Assembly: GCA_945859605.1 (NCBI GenBank)
Contig: OX243827.1
Coordinates: forward strand, 992,501 to 1,056,500
From: Lumbricus rubellus
Lineage: Eukaryota; Annelida; Clitellata; Crassiclitellata; Lumbricidae
Length of the DNA: 64,000 nucleotides
Direction of reading: 5' to 3'
Shown here: piece after piece, positions 19,356 to 30,382 of the stretch
Layout: each line of letters starts with the position of its first letter
Position numbering within the stretch: the stretch's first letter is position 1
The notes under the pieces: model-generated
The model's input: the letters and a program-made list of their open reading frames with translations, nothing else
What the model was told of the DNA's origin: nothing
Databases searched by the model: none
Position numbers and translations under genes: made by a program

Positions 19356-22300
19356 CAGTGTTTAATCTAGACGTCTCTGGGGGGAAAGTTCCCCCCCAGG
19401 ATTGACATTTCCCCCCCCCCGAAAAATTTGGCAAAATGATATTGGTTTTTAGTTACTATTTTCATCGTTGTTTTATATGAAGTGTTATAATATACCGTGA
19501 TGTTTTTTTACTATTATATGATTATTATTTATTGTTTACTATTATTATATATGATACTATCATGTTGCAATTAGTACAACTTACTGTATATATATATTTG
19601 TATAAACACCATTTTTGCACAACTAAAAACAGATATGACATCCCCTCCAGAAAATTTGACAAAATGATTATAGTGTTAGTTGCTGTTTGCATCATCGTAT
19701 TACGTGAATTGTTATAATATACTGTAATATTATTTATTATTATATGGTCAATGGTTAAAATGTTATTATTTACTATTATAATAGGCTATATGACACAATC
19801 CTGCTAAAATGAGAATAACTTACTGCTAATATTTGTACAAATACTACTTTTGTACAACTGAATGGCTTCTCAAAAGCGGTATCCTTCAAATTTTAAACTG
19901 TAGTCCTAAAATTTCAAAATGTTTGGTCCTATTATTTGAACACATATATAGTAAAACCTAAAAACAACATCATTACTACACATGGTTTCTTGAATTTGGC
20001 ACCGGTAGTTTATTAGTTCTTGGTTGGTTTGTGTACCATTAAATATGATTTCAGAAAGTATGTCCTGGTCAGCAATTCTTGGGAAACAGGGTTAAACTGA
20101 TATAGTGCTGAAAACAGCTTATATAGGCTACTATTATATTCATGTCTGCATTTATTCATTAGAATAACTCAGCAACAGGAGAACTGAGCTGCTGAACTCG
20201 ATACATAAAGATATTTTTTATTGTAATTATAATCATATATTATATTAGATCCCAAAACACTTTTTTATCAGTACTGAATAGTCTAATGGAGTTATTTTGC
20301 TAAAATGGCACCTTAAAAGAGGAGGCCTATCATTACAGTGTGAAAATAACCCCCCCCCCCCAAATTTTTTGTTAAGTGTTGCTTATATTTATTGAAGTCC
20401 ACTCTTATAAGCACTGAAAAGTGTACAGGCAGTTTGTTAAGATGACACCTTAAAATGCTGCCATTACAATGTGGAAATTCAAAAAGTTTCTGATGGGGCT
20501 CTGAAAAAGTACAAGTATTTTGTTAAGATGACACCTTAAAATGCTGCCATTGCAATGTGGAAATTCAAAAAGTTTCTGATGGGGCTCTGAAAAAGTACAG
20601 GTATTTTGTTAAGATGACACTTTAAAATGCTGCCATTGCAATGTGGAAATTCAAAAAGTTTCTGATAAGGCTCTGACCAAATATAGGTATTTTGCTAAGA
20701 TGGTACCTTAAAATGCTACCATTGCAATGTGGAAATTCAAAAAGTTTCTGATGGGGCTCTGAAAAAGTACAGGTATTTTGCTAAGATGGTACCTTAAAAT
20801 GCTACCATTGCAATGTGAAAATTCAAAAAGTTTCTGATGGGGCTCTGAAAAAGTACAGGTATTTTGTTAAGTTGACACCTTAAAATGCTACCATTGCAAT
20901 CTGGAAATTCAAAAAGTTTGTGACGGGGCTCTGAAAAAGTACAGGTATTTTGTTAAGAAGACACCTTAAAATGCTGCCATTGCAATGTGGAATGTCAAAA
21001 AGTTTCTGATGGGGCTCTGAAAAAGTACAGGTATTTTGCTAAGATGACACCTTAAATGCTGCCATTGCAATGTGGAAATTCAAAAAGTTTCTGATGGGGC
21101 TCTGAAAAAGTGCAGGTATTTTGTTAAGATGGTACCTTAAAATGCTACCATTGGAATGTGGAAATTCAAAAAGTTTCTGATGGGGCTCTGAAAAAGTACA
21201 GGTATTTTGTTAAGATGACACCTTAAAATGCTACCATTGCAATGTGGAAATTCAAAAAGTTTCTGATGGGGCTCTGAAAAAGTACAGGTATTTTGCTAAG
21301 ATGGTACCTTAAAATGCTACCATTGCAATGTGGAAATTCAAAAAGTTTCCGATGGGGCTCTGAAAAAGTACAGGTATTTTGTTAAGATGACACCTTAAAA
21401 TGCTGCCATTGCAATGTGGAAATTCAAAAAGTTTCTGATGGGGCTCTGAAAAAGTACAGGTATTTTGTTAAGATGACACCTTAAAATGCTGCCATTGCAA
21501 TGTGGAAATTCAAAAAGTTTCTGATGGGGCTCTGAAAAAGTACAGGTATTTTGCTAAGATGGTACCTTAAAATGCTACCATTGCAATGTGGAAATTCAAA
21601 AAGTTTCTGATGGGGCTCTGAAAAAGTACAGGTATTTTGCTAAGATGGTACCTTAAAATGCTACCATTGCAATGTGGAAATTCAAAAAGTTTCTGATGGG
21701 GCTCTGAAAAAGTACAGGTATTTTGTTAAGATGACACCTTAAAATGCTGCCATTGCAATGTGGAAATTCAAAAAGTTTCTGATGGGGCTCTGAAAAAGTA
21801 CAGGTATTTTGTTAAGATGACACCTTAAAATGCTGCCATTGCAATGTGGAAATTCAAAAAGTTTCTGATGGGGCTCTGAAAAAGTACAGGTATTTTGCTA
21901 AGATGGTACCTTAAAATGCTACCATTGCAATGTGGAAATTCAAAAAGTTTCTGATGGGGCTCTGAAAAAGTACAGGTATTTTGCTAAGATGGTACCTAAA
22001 AATGCTACCATTGCAATGTGGAAATTCAAAAAGTTTCTGATGGGGCTCTGAAAAAGTACAGGTATTTTGCTAAGATGGTACCTTAAAATGCTACCATTGC
22101 AATGTGGAAATTCAAAAAGTTTCTGATGGGGCTCTGAGAAAGTACAGGTATTTTGCTAAGATGGTACCTTAAAATGCTACCATTGCAATGTGGAAATTCA
22201 AAAAGTTTCTGATGGGGCTCTGAGAAAGTACAGGTATTTTGCTAAGATGGTACCATTGCAATGTGGAAATTCAAAAAGTTTCTGATGGGGAGGGGCACAC

Positions 22301-22432
22301 CCCCTCCCCATACCCCTCCCCCTGCGGGTCTCGGCTCTACGCGCCTCACGAGCGTCCTTTGGACGCTTGATTGTCTCCCCCCCCCCGAAACCTGAATTTC
22401 CCCCCAGCGGGCGGGGACTAGATTAAACACTG
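19356..22432. mobile_element. hAT-like element carrying an 86-bp satellite (3,077 bp)
   Basis: Perfect 15-bp inverted ends CAGTGTTTAATCTAG at 19,356 and 22,432, flanked by cagggtact at 19,347-19,355 and 22,433-22,441. The 9-bp duplication may be the usual 8 bp of hAT plus one chance base. Both ends carry C/G-rich tracts (ccccccc). No transposase ORF is present: the left third is AT-rich unique sequence and the rest is a tandem array. Confidence 0.8.
20437..22290. repeat. 86-bp tandem array, about 22 copies
   Basis: The unit contains tttctgatggggctctgaaa, gtacaggtattttg, and either aagatgacacc..gctgcc (type D) or aagatggtacc..gctacc (type G). From about 21,361 to 22,048 the order is D-D-G-G-D-D-G-G, a 344-bp higher-order repeat. 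The last units are nearly identical. The array stops abruptly inside the C-rich right end of the host transposon. Confidence 0.95.
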
Positions 22433-22657
22433 CAGGGTACTAAAATACATGTTTACCAAAGTTGTAAACGGTCATCATCCAGCTTCCATTTCTCAAGTGC
22501 TTCAGGCTTCTATTTCGGTGGACCATCTGGTCGTTTCATAATTGTGGAGTGCAAAAGAAACCATTTCTATGCGCCCATCCAATACACCGCACTATTACGA
22601 CATGTAATGTTGATTTACTTAATGTTATAAGTTGGGAACGCCGTTCGGAGTCTTGCC

Positions 22658-24215
22658 ATAATTTGTTCCATACATCAATCCCGCGTTTCCGGAAAATGGG
22701 AATAGGTGCGTTTGGATACTTACGGTCTTAGTTACCGGAATAATCGAAAATTGTAGCGATTGGAGCACATGTGCACTTCTTAAGGAATACCGCGTTTTCA
22801 GTTTATATTGTTACTTCCGGTTGCGAATGTTCAGAAATTGGAATTGCGCGTTAGAAATTATGGCGCGAATCGCGCGATATAGGCCCTATTCATGATTGAG
22901 GGTGTTTCTTAATTTAGCAACCTAAACTACGGGAGGTTATCGAAAAGAAAAAAAATTTAGCAACATAAACTACGGATTAACCCTGAAAAGTATACATTTT
23001 TGGAGCTCGTAAAACCGACAAATACCGTTTCTAAGTTTCTGCAAACATCCGTTCGAAAGTTCGAAACGACGAGAGTCACGACTCTCACGAGACGCTGAAA
23101 ACCCGGAGTTTATTATATAGAGAATGCTACCTTGAAATAATTTAGGATGCTAAATTAAGTGACAATTGCCAAATAATTTAATTACCCTAATAGCGTTAGC
23201 AGAGAAAATTTCAGGCTGGCAGTTTTTGCATTTTTAATTCACATGAGTAGGCTACAGGATATTCAACTGTGCAGAGAAATTTGATAAGTCTGCGGAACAG
23301 GAAATAAAAATTATGATCGTGCGTACACGCAGCCTATGATTCCATCGCATTCCTTGACCTCAAAATGTTTATTGAGACTATGAAATCATGTCTCTATTGC
23401 ATACATAACTTCATTTATAGCCATTTTCAGATTCTGGCCGCCATTTTGTCCGCCATTTTGATTTTCTTGCAGTGCTACATATATGTAGGCCTATTTGATT
23501 CCATTGCATTCCTTGGACCCTATAGTCTTAATTTAGAATCTAAAACCGTGTTCCTATCACATGAAATACTTTACTTTTATTTATTTGAAGCAATTGGCAG
23601 CCATTTTGTTCGCCATCTTGTTTTCCCATGGAACCGATAAAAATCCAGCTTGCTAACAGCGATTTTCGTTTTCAGGGGGGTCTAATTAGTCTAGAAACAC
23701 CAGTTAGCAAATTGGTACATGATTTGCTTCTAACAGTGATTTCTAGAGCTCTTTTAGAATTCCAAGCCTTGTCTATATTTTTGGTAAAAAAATTCATAGG
23801 GAAATTTTTTAAAAAGACAAGTTGCTAAGCTATTTTAATGCTCTTGGTATGCATAGGCCTATTACTTTTTTTAATTGATTACATTAATTAATTAATTAAT
23901 TAAATTAGTCCTAAATCACTTATTTCCTTATATCTTCGGTTAGAATTAAGCGGAGCAATAATTTTTGTGTCATTTTGATGGCCGAGACAAGGCCTCTCAA
24001 ATGATGTATCAAACTCAATATCTTGGAAAATCACCTGCTCATTTCGGTGTGCGGCGCCACAATTTGTCACATTAGGCCTATTTGTGCGGTCATTATGTTG
24101 AACGTTGCTAGGCTAAGTCACTTTACACCTTGTTTGTGATAAATTTTGACTTTTTGCATGACTTTTGATAACAATACTTTGCTGCAGAGATGTTGTCGAT
24201 TTATATAGGCTACTG
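22658..24215. other. Intergenic, no gene recognised
   Basis: AT-rich, with two gccattttg-type pairs near 23,438-23,460 and 23,590-23,612 and an (ATTA)n run at 23,880-23,905. ORFs here are short and match nothing I recognise. The block is bounded on the right by the LTR element. Confidence 0.4.
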
Positions 24216-24219
24216 CAGT

Positions 24220-25014
24220 TGTAGCGTACGCCCCTCCCTGGTACTGAAGGGGGACGCTTTGCTGGAGGGGCAGGCCGGGAGAAATTAGTGGGACCTGTTC
24301 TTCAGTAAAAGAATCAAACATGCCAGGGTAATCTATTAAACCACTAGACGTGAAAGCAGACCCAGCTTGTAATTCTTGTCGTTGAGCTAACAAACGGGCA
24401 CTCCTCCTTGGGAGATCTCTATTCCCTCTTGCGGTCATACCAGTAGTCAAGGGGCCCCCACCTTCTCTATCAACCAGGCCGAGCATGGGCTGACCCATTG
24501 ACTCTGGTAAATTCAGACATATGTCCGTGTGGCCAGGGTTCGAATCCCCTCCAGCAATATTTATGCTTGGTGTGAGCAAATGGGATTTACTATTCGCTAC
24601 CAGAGAGTTTAATATCCTGGCTTGCTCCTGCTGAGCTTGTAATATTTGGTCAATACACCTCTCTAGGCTAGCGGGCATTTTCCACGAGTCAGCCATCTTT
24701 AATACTAGCTTTATTATTTCACAACAAATCAATGCACTGTTCTTCTAAATCAGAATTTAAACTAAATGGTCACAAAGCGATACTTATCAACGTCCTTCAT
24801 GCCACAATCCTAGGCATCGATCAGCCTACAGAAGTAATTACGCAGATCTTTATCTGCAGCGAGCGCAACGATCAACATCCCTCCATCTTGCTCAGCCAGA
24901 ACCCAACAACACAAAGAGCATCGATGTCGCCAAGCGCTGCACTACGGTGGCCAACAGCAGCGCCTCTATCGGTTGACAAGGTGCACAATAAATGCAGTGA
25001 CGCATTTCGTCACA
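24220..25014 (-). repeat. 3' LTR
   Basis: Minus strand: begins TGTGACGAAATGCG and ends CGTACGCTACA. It includes a copy of the first 171 codons of the element's ORF, which then reads out into flanking DNA (a shadow ORF at 24,118-24,732). Confidence 0.92.
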
Positions 25015-25031
25015 CTCTCCCCCTACTTAGC
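25015..25031 (-). other. Polypurine tract
   Basis: On the minus strand, gctaagtagggggagag lies immediately before the TGTG of the 3' LTR, the expected plus-strand priming site. Confidence 0.8.
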
Positions 25032-25434
25032 TAAATTTCCAGACAAGTGTGGAAATTTCATTCCAAGACCGTCTCAGCTTTCTACTGGATGGGAAGAATA
25101 AGGGCTTGCATGGATTTTGCCACATCACAAAATAAATCACCTTACGTTACTTACCTTACTACTATCAACAAACATTATTTTGCAACGATTACAATCAACT
25201 AAAAAGCAGCAAAAGTCATGCCATGTCACAAAATAATCAGCAGCTAGCAACAGTTATAGATTTCTTCCTGCAGCTGTAAATGTCATAGCTTTTCACAAGC
25301 ATAAAACACAAAAGTATGCAACAATAAGTCAAATATAATCCAATAACTATTTCTAATTGCTTTGGGTTAATTATATCTCACTGGTTTCACAATCTTCCTC
25401 TTAGGTCGTGAGATGGGAGAACTTACTTGCTCAC

Positions 25435-28400
25435 TTACGTCAAGAACCATACTAATTCACCAAGTTCAAAGGACACAGGTCTCACCCTAAGATCATATCT
25501 ATCGGCTCTGATAGTGGCCAGGCGCTGCATAAATGTATGAGCTACAAAGAAATCATTTTGTATATGTTGAACTTGCTTCAGTACATATTCATCAGAACAC
25601 AAACGATCAGGCAGTACAAGGCAATCACCTAAAACTAAGTAAATGGCCATGCAAAGTTCACGTGACAGAAATAGCTGATTCGGTGTGAAGCCCGTACTTT
25701 CATTTTCGCTAGCCCGGTATGTGGCAAGGACGAAAGGGAGGTGGACGTCGAGATGCACATCCCAATCGAGTTGGTGCAGGAAGACAATTTTGCCCAGCAA
25801 CGAATTGAGATTGCAGTAAAACCTCTCCTTCGCTCCATAGGTCCTCTGCATACACGGGTTAGTTCGAGACCAGTCACTCATCTGTACGAGTGACAGTATT
25901 CGCCTTCGGAGTGCTTGCTGAAGAGACTGTTCCTTTCTTGTGTTGATCCTGTGCCTCAACACATCGGTAAGCCGGAAGTTCCAATCGTGTAGCGAAAAGG
26001 CGGACCGATACTCCAGAACGACTTGTCGGAGTCGATCCTTCGCTTCATCAGGTGGATCGGCATCAACACTTGACCAAAGCGGTTGCAGCACAAACTCGGC
26101 TTGTTCTTCCTTGACTTCAGATTTATCTAATTCACTGCTCGTAGACTCGACTTTGGAGACAACGCTAATTTCACTCTCCAGAATTGTCACAGTTTCAGTT
26201 GAACATTGAACTCCTTTCTTGAGTTGGATTGTGTTTGCCGTCGGATTCAACACTCTGACTGGCAGGTCGACTGCTCGCTCTGGCAACAAAGTTCCTGCAA
26301 TTAACAAGCCAGAACTCAACAGTTGCGGTTGTGTTGCCCAGTTCGCACACGAGTCTCCCAATTTAGATAATATGGCAAAGGTATCCACATTCATTTCTGT
26401 CATGGCAGGTATCCGCACATCTCGAGACACTGCTATCCTACAGCAAGTTCCAGGTTCTGAACGACGAACAATCGGATAGTCTCGACCTTCAATGTTAATC
26501 CAGTTCTTTCCAAAGTTCCACTGGACTTGGTGTTTCTCCAGCCATGCCAGTCCAAGTATCAGGTCAGATATTTGTTCGCTTACAAGGCACGGAACCACAA
26601 ATAGTTTTCCTTCAATGTCCACGGAAAGTCTCACTTCACCGATGACTTGCAAATCTGTTCCATTAGCTGCTCTCAACAGTTGTGTAGAACGGACGACATC
26701 AGTTTTCTTCACCAACTTAGCTGGAACCAACGAGAGTTCGCATCCGGTATCGATCAGAGCAAGTGTCGGCTTACCACTGATTCGAACGGACAAATATGCA
26801 TTGGTACTTCCTTGCACATGACTTGAGCGACCAACCACCCCTTGTTCTTCGTTTTCATTAGCAAGAGTTGAGGGTTGTAACTCATTCGGACAGTTTCTTA
26901 CCAAGTGTGTTTGCTGACCGCATCCATAGCAAGATTTGGGTGGGCGCCAAGCCTGGCTATTCCTGGATCCATTACCATTGAACCGGTTTCGTCTATCTCG
27001 ACCAGAATTCCAATATCGTCGACCCACAGTTTGCACTGGTTCCGCTGTTGTATTCGTTTCTCTTGTTTGTTCTTGCAACGCTGCCATCTCATCTTTAATC
27101 ATTCGACGAATTTGCTCCCAGTTTGGTTCATCCTCTTTAACAGATCTAACCCTGTTCGGTCGATGGTCGAAACTGTCTGATTCTTTTCGGTCTGCTTTTT
27201 GATAACCTTCAAACCTCATGGCCAGATTATATGCCTTATCCAATGTTTCAGGTTCTCTTTCGCAGATTTTCATCGCAATGTCCTTGACTTGCAGAGAATC
27301 TATGAAAGCTCGTATAGCGATGGCTTCGCTGTGTATGGTTGTTGGTCCAGGGAATGCCAGGATCATTAACCTTCTAATATCTTGAACCAAAGAAGAAAGT
27401 TCCTCGCCTACCTTTTGACGTCTGGTGTTCAGTTGGGTCTGATACAAAGAGGTCTGATCAGATCCACCATACCTTGCTCGAAGTTTCTGAATCAAGTCTT
27501 TCCATGTCATCACGGTCGAGGAATCAAACTCCCACAGAAGTTGATTTGCTGGTTCGGTGAGGGCGCAAGACAATTGATTAAGTTTCTCTTCTTCTGTCCA
27601 GTCATTGTTTTTCGAGCAAATTTCAAATTTTTTCACAAACGCTTCTACAGCAGATTTTCCATTGTACGTACCAAGTTTGATAAACTGTCGACCAGGTCTA
27701 GCAGAAAGATTTAGCTTTGCGTTCGTTCTGTTCGTGTCTATTCGTTTATGCTCTTCCTCTGATTTCTTACTCAGGTGGGAGGTTGTGTTGCTCTGAACTG
27801 GTTTTTCGTTCATCTCTCTTTCATCATCGAAAGTGTTCGTCTGAGTGGCAGTAGACATTGTTACACGGAACGAAGCAGATTTCGGAGGATCCATCTCCAA
27901 GTTCAGATGTTGTTTCCGGTTTTCATTTCCAATGCTCATTCCAGTTCTTATACTGTTCCTTTGTTCAACTTTCATTTGTGGAGGCCAGCAATCGGGTTGC
28001 TGGTAGTGATGACCATAGGAAGAGATCATCACCGGTTCATTCCATTTGGTCGAAGCAGCAGGCTTCATTGTGTTCCAGGGTGGATCCTGTTCCATCCACG
28101 AATTGCTGGGTTGCCATGGACCAGGTGGAAAGTTCATGTTACTGCTGTTCCATGTTCCTGTTGGCAACCGATCGAAAGTTGGCTCGTGGACAAAACTTGG
28201 AAGAGACACTCTTCCAGGATGTGGCGCATACGGGTGAGGATTTCTGGTCGACCAGGAGGACAGAACATAGGTTGGTGCAGTGACAGACATTGTACTCACC
28301 GGCATCGAAATTCCATTGCACTGATTTATATTGATTCGAGTATTCGACGGCACCGTGATTGGAACGAAGAGACTGGGATGTACATCTTCGGTGGAGCCAG

Positions 28401-29436
28401 CATACCGGGCGTAGCGAGACGATGGTCGAGTTTCTCTCGACGATCGTACAGGTTGACAGACCAGACCTGCTCGTTCTTCCCGTGTCGTAGTCTCTGAAAC
28501 TACACACTTTGTATTAGAAAAGTTATCAGATAAATGTTCTCTAACATTACCCAAATATTCAAATTTATCAGGCTCCCTGTTTTGTTTTATTTCTCCCTCA
28601 AAATCATCTTCATCAGATTCATGTAACGACTGGGCATCAGTGTCATGTGTACTTTTACCAAGATCCATAAACTTTCTTGCAAGATGAGCTTCCCTACCTC
28701 TGTCTTTATGATGTTTAAATGTTATCTCCTCATCTACTATACTCTGTTCTGGCTCGATTTCATCATCATCTTCAAGAATTAATCTGCTCCTCATATCCTT
28801 CTGACTGATTACTTTGCTAGAACTACTTATCCCATCATTCCTAGTTCTAATTTCTCCCAGATCAGAATCATCGAAACCCCACTTACTGGGACAAATTGTT
28901 CCAGTAATACTTCCGGTGCCAAATGTAGCGTACGCCCCTCCCTGGTACTGAAGGGGGACGCCTTGCTGGAGGGGCAGGCCGGGAGAAATTAGTGGGACCT
29001 GTTCTTCAGTAAAAGAATCAAACATGCCAGGGTAATCTATTAAACCACTAGACGTGAAAGCAGACCCAGCTTGTAATTCTTGTCGTTGAGCTAACAAACG
29101 GGCACTCCTCCTTGGGAGATCTCTATTCCCTCTTGCGGTCATACCAGTAGTCAAGGGGCCCCCACCTTCTCTATCAACCAGGCCGAGCATGGGCTGACCC
29201 ATTGACTCTGGTAAATTCAGACATATGTCCGTGTGGCCAGGGTTCGAATCCCCTCCAGCAATATTTATGCTTGGTGTGAGCAAATGGGATTTACTATTCG
29301 CTACCAGAGAGTTTAATATCCTGGCTTGCTCCTGCTGAGCTTGTAATATTTGGTCAATACACCTCTCTAGGCTAGCGGGCATTTTCCACGAGTCAGCCAT
29401 CTTTAATACTAGCTTTATTATTTCACAACAAATCAA
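25435..29436 (-). CDS. Gag-protease-integrase remnant polyprotein of the LTR element
   Basis: A 1333-residue ORF. Residues 1-171 lie inside the 5' LTR. A low-complexity region follows to about 600. A retrotransposon Gag domain (FIKLGTYNGKSAVEAFVKKF onward) occupies about 600-770. A CCHC zinc knuckle (CYGCGQQTHLVRNC) lies near 837, and a retropepsin-like domain with ALIDTG near 894 and ILGLAWL about 80 residues later. The segment that normally precedes the reverse transcriptase (LEYRSAFS..HRINT) is at about 1150. The frame then passes directly into an integrase C-terminal piece (WDVHL..LATYRAS..TGFTPNQL). Reverse transcriptase, RNase H and the integrase core are absent without loss of frame, so the element is non-autonomous. 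The start inside the LTR is unusual. Confidence 0.88.
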   Translation of the reverse strand: MICCEIIKLVLKMADSWKMPASLERCIDQILQAQQEQARILNSLVANSKSHLLTPSINIAGGDSNPGHTDICLNLPESMGQPMLGLVDREGGGPLTTGMTARGNRDLPRRSARLLAQRQELQAGSAFTSSGLIDYPGMFDSFTEEQVPLISPGLPLQQGVPLQYQGGAYATFGTGSITGTICPSKWGFDDSDLGEIRTRNDGISSSSKVISQKDMRSRLILEDDDEIEPEQSIVDEEITFKHHKDRGREAHLARKFMDLGKSTHDTDAQSLHESDEDDFEGEIKQNREPDKFEYLGNVREHLSDNFSNTKCVVSETTTREERAGLVCQPVRSSRETRPSSRYARYAGSTEDVHPSLFVPITVPSNTRININQCNGISMPVSTMSVTAPTYVLSSWSTRNPHPYAPHPGRVSLPSFVHEPTFDRLPTGTWNSSNMNFPPGPWQPSNSWMEQDPPWNTMKPAASTKWNEPVMISSYGHHYQQPDCWPPQMKVEQRNSIRTGMSIGNENRKQHLNLEMDPPKSASFRVTMSTATQTNTFDDEREMNEKPVQSNTTSHLSKKSEEEHKRIDTNRTNAKLNLSARPGRQFIKLGTYNGKSAVEAFVKKFEICSKNNDWTEEEKLNQLSCALTEPANQLLWEFDSSTVMTWKDLIQKLRARYGGSDQTSLYQTQLNTRRQKVGEELSSLVQDIRRLMILAFPGPTTIHSEAIAIRAFIDSLQVKDIAMKICEREPETLDKAYNLAMRFEGYQKADRKESDSFDHRPNRVRSVKEDEPNWEQIRRMIKDEMAALQEQTRETNTTAEPVQTVGRRYWNSGRDRRNRFNGNGSRNSQAWRPPKSCYGCGQQTHLVRNCPNELQPSTLANENEEQGVVGRSSHVQGSTNAYLSVRISGKPTLALIDTGCELSLVPAKLVKKTDVVRSTQLLRAANGTDLQVIGEVRLSVDIEGKLFVVPCLVSEQISDLILGLAWLEKHQVQWNFGKNWINIEGRDYPIVRRSEPGTCCRIAVSRDVRIPAMTEMNVDTFAILSKLGDSCANWATQPQLLSSGLLIAGTLLPERAVDLPVRVLNPTANTIQLKKGVQCSTETVTILESEISVVSKVESTSSELDKSEVKEEQAEFVLQPLWSSVDADPPDEAKDRLRQVVLEYRSAFSLHDWNFRLTDVLRHRINTRKEQSLQQALRRRILSLVQMSDWSRTNPCMQRTYGAKERFYCNLNSLLGKIVFLHQLDWDVHLDVHLPFVLATYRASENESTGFTPNQLFLSRELCMAIYLVLGDCLVLPDRLCSDEYVLKQVQHIQNDFFVAHTFMQRLATIRADRYDLRVRPVSFELGELVWFLT
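28906..28923 (-). other. Primer-binding site
   Basis: Minus strand after the LTR end GCTACA: tttggcaccggaagtatt. TGGCACCGG, two bases inside, fits a tRNA 3' end ...CCGGTGCCA. The tRNA is not identified. The site lies within the long ORF. Confidence 0.6.
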
Positions 29437-29718
29437 TGCACTGTTCTTCTAAGTCAGAAATTAAACTAAATGGTCACAAAGCGATACTTATCAACGTCCT
29501 TCCTGCCACAATCCTAGGCATCGATCAGCCTACAGAAGTAATTACGCAGATCTTTATCTGCAGCGAGCGCAACGATCAACATCCCTCCATCTTGCTCAGC
29601 CAGAACCCAACAACACAAAGAGCATCGATGTCGCCAAGCGCTGCACTACGGTGGCCAACAGCAGCGCCTCTATCGGTTGACAAGGTGCACAATAAATGCA
29701 GTGACACAATTCGTCACA
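28924..29718 (-). repeat. 5' LTR
   Basis: Minus strand: begins TGTGACGAATTGTG and ends CGTACGCTACA. It contains the start codon of the gag ORF at 29,436. It has the same length as the 3' LTR, with about six substitutions between them. Confidence 0.92.
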
Positions 29719-29764
29719 CAGTTACTGTCTAAGAATGGTTACTGTAGTGCATCATGCTATGATC

Positions 29765-30374
29765 GGTTCCACGACAACTGGTCTACCGACAACTCGTCTA
29801 ACGACAACTCGTCTCCGGACAATTGGTCTAACGACAACTGGTCTACAGACGAATAATATCGATGATATAGAAGCTGGATTTACAAAAATGTGTTTTTAGT
29901 CTAAATGGAAGCTGGATTGATGATTTTAATTCATGTATTTCAACATGCACCCATTTCTACTTAAAATCTAAAAACACCTTCATCCAGCTTCTGTTTCTCG
30001 CCTGTTATTTTAGTCAATCCAGCTTCTATTTCAGATATAAAAATACCATCATCCAGCTTCCATTACTTAAGCGATTTTCTTATCAATCCAGCTTCTATTT
30101 GAGATCTAGAAATACCTTCATCCAGCTTTTATTTGTCTTGCGTTATTTTCGTCAATCTAGTTTCTATTTCACCTGTAAAAGAACCATCATCCAGATTCCA
30201 TTTCTCTTGCGTTTTTTCATCAATCCAACATCCACTTCACCTGTAAAAACTGTCATCCAGCTTCCATTTCTCAAGCGCTGGATCAGTTGTCAGTAGACCA
30301 GTTGTCGTTAGACGAATTGTCCGGAGACCACTTGTCGGTAGACGAGTTGTCGTTAGACGAGTTGTCGTGACACC
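29765..30374. mobile_element. Foldback (TU-like) element, copy 5
   Basis: Starts GGTTCCACGACAACTGG and ends GTTGTCGTGACACC. Perfect 8-bp target duplication ctatgatc at 29,757-29,764 and 30,375-30,382. Outer 15-bp repeats number about four on each arm, and the inner arms are rich in GAAATAGAAGCTGGAT. It lies 42 bp from the LTR element. Confidence 0.9.
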
Positions 30375-30382
30375 CTATGATC

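Larger units (their letters stand above)
18389..22657. mobile_element. Composite copy of the GGCATACCTGGGAACGG-type element, split by insertions
   Basis: Left end gccgcataactgggaacagc and right end (inverted) ggcaagactccgaacggcgt are diverged versions of the termini at 51,575 and 52,201. The interiors also match: tgagaaggctttaaacatga at 18,450 and 51,631, and ccatccaatacaccgcacta at 22,576 and 52,120. Sequence between 18,962 and about 22,466 is foreign, and about 95 bp (18,866-18,961) is duplicated on its far side (22,467-22,561). Confidence 0.7.
24220..29718 (-). mobile_element. Ty3/gypsy-type LTR retrotransposon, internally deleted
   Basis: Two 795-bp direct repeats (24,220-25,014 and 28,924-29,718) begin TG and end CA on the minus strand. 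They are flanked by the 4-bp duplication cagt (24,216-24,219 and 29,719-29,722). A purine tract precedes the 3' LTR, and a TGG-starting primer-binding site follows the 5' LTR. By eye the LTRs differ at about six positions, so the insertion is recent. The single ORF has gag, zinc knuckle, protease and a piece of integrase but no reverse transcriptase, so it must be mobilised in trans if at all. Confidence 0.92.

Noticed and set aside
20437..22290. CRISPR-like appearance of regularly spaced repeats
   Set aside because: The units are contiguous 86-bp repeats without unique spacers, inside a eukaryotic transposon.
24118..24732. Separate 204-residue gene identical to the N-terminus of the LTR-element ORF
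   Set aside because: It is the 3' LTR copy of the ORF start running into flanking DNA.
24732..25034. Plus-strand ORF MHCSSKSEFK.. (also at 29,436-29,732)
   Set aside because: Antisense to the LTRs and present once per LTR, with no independent support.
27775..28497. 240-residue plus-strand ORF
   Set aside because: Antisense to the gag region, with no recognisable domain.
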